Shown here: piece by piece, positions 24,320 through 26,656 of the stretch
Position numbering within the stretch: position 1 is the first letter of the stretch
Layout of the letters: each line of letters begins with the position of its first letter
Source: Bacteroidota bacterium
Lineage (GTDB): Bacteria; Bacteroidota; Bacteroidia; Bacteroidales; B18-G4
Assembly (NCBI GenBank): GCA_003648575.1
Contig: QMPN01000010.1
Coordinates: 1-26,656 of the forward strand
Length of the DNA: 26,656 nucleotides
Direction: 5' to 3'
Program-made: the position numbers and the translations under genes
The notes under the pieces: generated by a model
Seen by the model: the letters and a program-made list of their open reading frames with translations, nothing else
Database searches by the model: none
Told to the model about the DNA's origin: nothing

Positions 24320-24461
24320 CTCGTGGCTTCCGCGAGCGCCATAGCTACTCAGCGGAGGCGCGGCGCTCAATAATTTGATTTCAGTGATGCGCCGCGCCCT
24401 TCTTATGTTAAAAAGCAAACATTGTCTTCTCGAAGGAGCTATGCGACTGAGAGATCTCCTT
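24320..24461. repeat. GC-rich cluster of nested inverted repeats (REP/BIME-like)
   Basis: Within 142 bp are a 7-bp stem with a 3-base loop (24320-24336), a perfect 10-bp inverted repeat GGCGCGGCGC/GCGCCGCGCC (24357-24366 and 24389-24398), and an enclosing 7-bp pair CATAGCT/AGCTATG (24340-24346 and 24437-24443). An alternative pair GAGCGCC/GGCGCTC (24334-24340 and 24362-24368) and a 6-bp stem AAGGAG/CTCCTT (24433-24438 and 24456-24461) are also present. The stems are partly exclusive. It may be a repetitive extragenic palindrome, a mobile-element remnant or a structured RNA. Confidence 0.5.
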
Positions 24462-24541
24462 AGTTTGTTTAGCTACGATAGATTATATCGAACACTTGTG
24501 ATATTGAATATCGTATATCAGATTTTTTTTTGATAAATGTC

Positions 24542-24571
24542 TTGTATTTAAAAAAAGTATTTTTACCTTTG
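24542..24571 (+). promoter_or_regulatory. Promoter of the str operon (TTG-N19-TAnnTTTG)
   Basis: TTG at 24542-24544, exactly 19 bp, then TACCTTTG at 24564-24571 gives the complete Bacteroidetes -33/-7 consensus. It is the only full match I found in the window. Transcription should start near 24576, leaving a leader of about 195 nt before rpsL. Confidence 0.85.
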
Positions 24572-24575
24572 CAGC

Positions 24576-24772
24576 CGCTTTGGATGATACGTCTGAAAGA
24601 GCTGAAAATCCTAAGGATACCTGACAATTTAAGACAGATATAGGTTCCATCCCAAGAACACGGGACAAGTCTTCAAAGACCTACCCTATATCTCCTTCCC
24701 GCAGATTTTCGAAAAACAAGAATGTTAAACATCTCTATTTGAGGGGATTAAAAACAACTAATAAGTCTTAAT
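24576..24772 (+). ncRNA. Structured 5' leader of rpsL (possible ribosomal-protein leader)
   Basis: A perfect 9-bp pair, AGATATAGG (24636-24644) and CCTATATCT (24685-24693), encloses two small hairpins. One is TCCC/GGGA with an 8-nt loop (24650-24665) and the other is GTCT/AGAC with a UCAA loop (24669-24680), so together they form a three-way junction. A further ATCC/GGAT hairpin lies at 24608-24618. About 80 nt of A-rich sequence then leads to the rpsL ATG. The arrangement would suit autogenous control of the str operon; which protein binds is unknown. There is no clear intrinsic terminator. Confidence 0.55.
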
Positions 24773-25147
24773 ATGCCAACAATACAGCAATTAGTTCGCA
24801 AGGGACGCAAGAAATTAACTGACAAAAGCAAATCACCTGCACTGGATTCATGTCCACAACGCAGGGGTGTTTGCGTAAGGGTTTATACTACGACCCCAAA
24901 GAAACCTAACTCAGCCATGCGTAAGGTGGCCAGGGTAAGGTTAACAAATGGAAAAGAAGTGAATGCCTACATTCCGGGCGAAGGCCACAACCTGCAGGAA
25001 CACTCCATCGTGATGATCCGTGGTGGCAGGGTGAAAGACCTTCCCGGTGTTCGTTACCACATCATCAGGGGTGCACTCGATACCTCAGGTGTTGAAGGCA
25101 GGACACAACGGAGATCAAAGTATGGCACCAAGAGACCTAAGAAATAA
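24773..25147 (+). CDS. rpsL: 30S ribosomal protein S12
   Basis: The 124-aa protein starts [12 protein letters not shown] and carries all S12 hallmarks: [28 protein letters not shown] (with the Lys of streptomycin-resistance position 42 unchanged), [12 protein letters not shown], and [16 protein letters not shown] (position 87 Lys and 88 Asp unchanged), ending in a basic tail. It lies in the decoding centre of the 30S subunit. The sequence predicts the streptomycin-sensitive form at the two main positions. It is the first gene of the str operon, with a 27-bp gap to rpsG, and uses no clear Shine-Dalgarno. Confidence 0.98.
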   Translation: MPTIQQLVRKGRKKLTDKSKSPALDSCPQRRGVCVRVYTTTPKKPNSAMRKVARVRLTNGKEVNAYIPGEGHNLQEHSIVMIRGGRVKDLPGVRYHIIRGALDTSGVEGRTQRRSKYGTKRPKK

Positions 25148-25174
25148 AACATACAATTATAATATAATACAACG

Positions 25175-25642
25175 ATGAGGAAATCAAAACCTAAGAAACG
25201 GACTATTCTTCCTGATCCCAAATACGGCGACACCCTGGTTACCAAATTTGTGAACAACATGATGTACAGCGGAAAGAAGAATATCGCATACGAGATCTTC
25301 TATGAAGCCATGGACATCGTTGCAGAAAAAACCAAGGAAGATCCTGTAGAGGTTTGGAAAAAAGGACTGGCCAACGTAACACCTGCTGTGGAAGTAAGAA
25401 GCCGCAGGATAGGTGGTGCTACCTTCCAGATTCCTTCAGAGATCAGGCCGGGCAGGAAAATGTCGATTGGTATGAAAAACCTGATCAACTTCTCCCGCAA
25501 GCGCCACGAAAAGACCATGGGCGAAAAGCTCGCAGGTGAGATCCTGGCCGCATATAAGGATGAAGGTTCAGCTTTCAAGAAAAAAGAAGATACACACCGT
25601 ATGGCAGAAGCTAACAAAGCTTTCAGTCATTTCAGGTTCTAG
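25175..25642 (+). CDS. rpsG: 30S ribosomal protein S7
   Basis: The 155-aa protein binds the 3' major domain of 16S rRNA and starts head assembly. Family segments seen: [24 protein letters not shown] (about 8-31), [36 protein letters not shown] (about 67-87) and [15 protein letters not shown] at the C terminus. Length is typical of bacterial S7. It sits 27 bp after rpsL and 15 bp before fusA. In Escherichia coli S7 represses this operon from the rpsL-rpsG gap; here that gap is too short to hold a comparable structure, which makes the rpsL leader the more likely control site (inference). Confidence 0.98.
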   Translation: MRKSKPKKRTILPDPKYGDTLVTKFVNNMMYSGKKNIAYEIFYEAMDIVAEKTKEDPVEVWKKGLANVTPAVEVRSRRIGGATFQIPSEIRPGRKMSIGMKNLINFSRKRHEKTMGEKLAGEILAAYKDEGSAFKKKEDTHRMAEANKAFSHFRF

Positions 25643-25657
25643 TACAGAAAACAAGGG

Positions 25658-26656
25658 ATGCCGGAAAATTTAACATACACGCGTAACATTGGCATTATGG
25701 CTCACATCGATGCGGGTAAAACCACAACGACGGAGCGTGTATTGTATTATACCGGTATCAATTACAAGGTTGGCGAAGTACATGAAGGTACTGCAACCAT
25801 GGACTGGATGGCCCAGGAACAGGAAAGGGGCATCACCATTACCTCTGCTGCCACCACGGTATACTGGACCACCGATGCTCAGAAGTATCGTATTAATATT
25901 ATTGATACTCCGGGGCATGTCGATTTTACCGTAGAGGTTGAGCGTTCACTGCGCGTACTCGATGGCGCTGTTGCACTCTTTTGTGCTGTAGGCGGTGTTG
26001 AGCCACAATCGGAGACCGTTTGGCGCCAGGCCGACAAATATGATGTGCCACGCATCAGCTTCGTAAACAAGATGGACCGCTCCGGTGCTGATTTTTACAA
26101 GGTAGTCGGACAGATCAAGGAGAAACTCGGAGCTAAGCCCGTTATCATGCAGATTCCCATCGGGGAAGAAGACGGATTCAGCGGGATTGTCGACCTGATC
26201 GAAAATAAAGCTTATAGCTGGGATGAAGAAAACTTTGGTGTGAAATACCAGGAGATAGATATCCCGGAAGAATTGAAAGAGACCGTTGATAAATACCGTA
26301 CCAGGATCATAGAAGGAGCTGCTGAAGACAATGAAGCCCTTCTGGATAAATTCCTCGAATCACCGGAGAGCATTACTAAGGAAGAGCTTATCGAATCTGT
26401 AAGAAAAGCAACGCTCGAACTTAAGATCACCCCGGTATTCTGCGGATCTTCATTCAAGAACAAAGGCGTACAGAAACTTATCGACGCCGTTTCATATTAC
26501 CTCCCCTCCCCGCTCGACCTTCCACCAGTGGTCGGAGAAAATCCTTTTACCCAGAAGAACGAAGAAAGAGCCCCATCAGTAGAAGAACCATTCTCAGCCC
26601 TTGCATTTAAGATCGCCACAGACCCATTTGTTGGCCGTATCGCATATTTCAGGGTA
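25658..26656 (+). CDS. fusA: Translation elongation factor G (N-terminal 333 residues, cut by window edge)
   Basis: The frame runs from ATG 25658 to the last base with no stop. The GTPase motifs are complete: G1 [13 protein letters not shown] (about 14-26), switch [11 protein letters not shown]3 DTPGHVDF, G4 NKMDR. The G' insert and the start of domain II follow ([23 protein letters not shown]). EF-G drives translocation and, with RRF, ribosome recycling. Some Bacteroidetes carry a second EF-G with a diverged G domain; this copy has all GTPase residues and the str position, so it is the canonical factor. An AGGG lies just before the ATG, the nearest thing to a Shine-Dalgarno in this operon. 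Confidence 0.97.
   Translation, partial: MPENLTYTRNIGIMAHIDAGKTTTTERVLYYTGINYKVGEVHEGTATMDWMAQEQERGITITSAATTVYWTTDAQKYRINIIDTPGHVDFTVEVERSLRVLDGAVALFCAVGGVEPQSETVWRQADKYDVPRISFVNKMDRSGADFYKVVGQIKEKLGAKPVIMQIPIGEEDGFSGIVDLIENKAYSWDEENFGVKYQEIDIPEELKETVDKYRTRIIEGAAEDNEALLDKFLESPESITKEELIESVRKATLELKITPVFCGSSFKNKGVQKLIDAVSYYLPSPLDLPPVVGENPFTQKNEERAPSVEEPFSALAFKIATDPFVGRIAYFRV

Larger units (their letters stand above)
24168..24772. other. 605-bp divergent gap between the hydrolase operon and rpsL
   Basis: No protein gene is visible. From left to right it holds the hydrolase -7 element (24193-24200), a GC-rich cluster of inverted repeats (24320-24461), the str promoter (24542-24571) and the folded rpsL leader. 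The remaining stretches (24201-24319 and 24462-24541) are AT-rich with nothing recognisable. Confidence 0.7.

Overview
The window is chromosomal DNA from a Bacteroidetes/Bacteroidota bacterium, probably Bacteroidales/Marinilabiliales-like (inference). Evidence: a PorX response regulator with a PglZ domain; a secreted protein ending in a type IX secretion (T9SS) sorting domain; a DUF4290 gene next to murA; the order HD hydrolase-lpxD; repeated matches to the phylum's -7 promoter element TAnnTTTG; and little sign of Shine-Dalgarno sequences. It encodes mostly housekeeping functions with a few accessory genes. No rRNA, tRNA, CRISPR array, transposase or phage gene was seen.

Layout. 1-1729 (minus): lpxD (3' part outside the window) preceded by an HD-domain phosphohydrolase. 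1862-7363 (plus): a tight five-gene run porX-tsaE-ald-aroB-aroA. 7364-10411: a more AT-rich accessory stretch with an NAD(P)-binding SDR, a secreted DUF4350-like protein (plus) and a SAM methyltransferase (minus). 10412-11131: a solitary LutA/YkgE-type CCG-domain protein (minus). 11269-17333 (minus): a run read as DUF4290-murA, then grpE-dnaJ-ABC ATPase-ABC permease. 17545-19857 (minus): a UvrD/PcrA helicase. 20090-21764 (plus): a T9SS cargo protein overlapping a small secreted protein. 21792-24167 (minus): an overlapping three-gene unit of isochorismatase-type hydrolase, small CxxC-less thioredoxin-reductase-like flavoprotein and RlmN-like radical SAM protein. 24542 to the end (plus): the str operon rpsL-rpsG-fusA with a full TTG-N19-TAnnTTTG promoter and a folded leader.

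How genes connect. PorX regulates T9SS, and the window also carries a T9SS cargo. AroB and AroA supply two shikimate steps. LpxD and MurA serve lipid A and peptidoglycan synthesis. GrpE and DnaJ partner DnaK. TsaE and the str operon serve translation.

Most unusual signals: (1) intergenic tracts keeping an exact 7-bp period while the unit changes, at four sites, two of them flanking uvrD in opposite orientation, plus a likely intragenic tract; (2) the hydrolase/flavoprotein/radical SAM operon, whose radical SAM protein keeps the RlmN C-terminal Cys but lacks the other catalytic Cys; (3) a possible multi-branched str leader and, upstream, a GC-rich nest of inverted repeats; (4) active-site replacements in MurA (Cys to Asp) and in the alanine-dehydrogenase-like protein (His to Asn).
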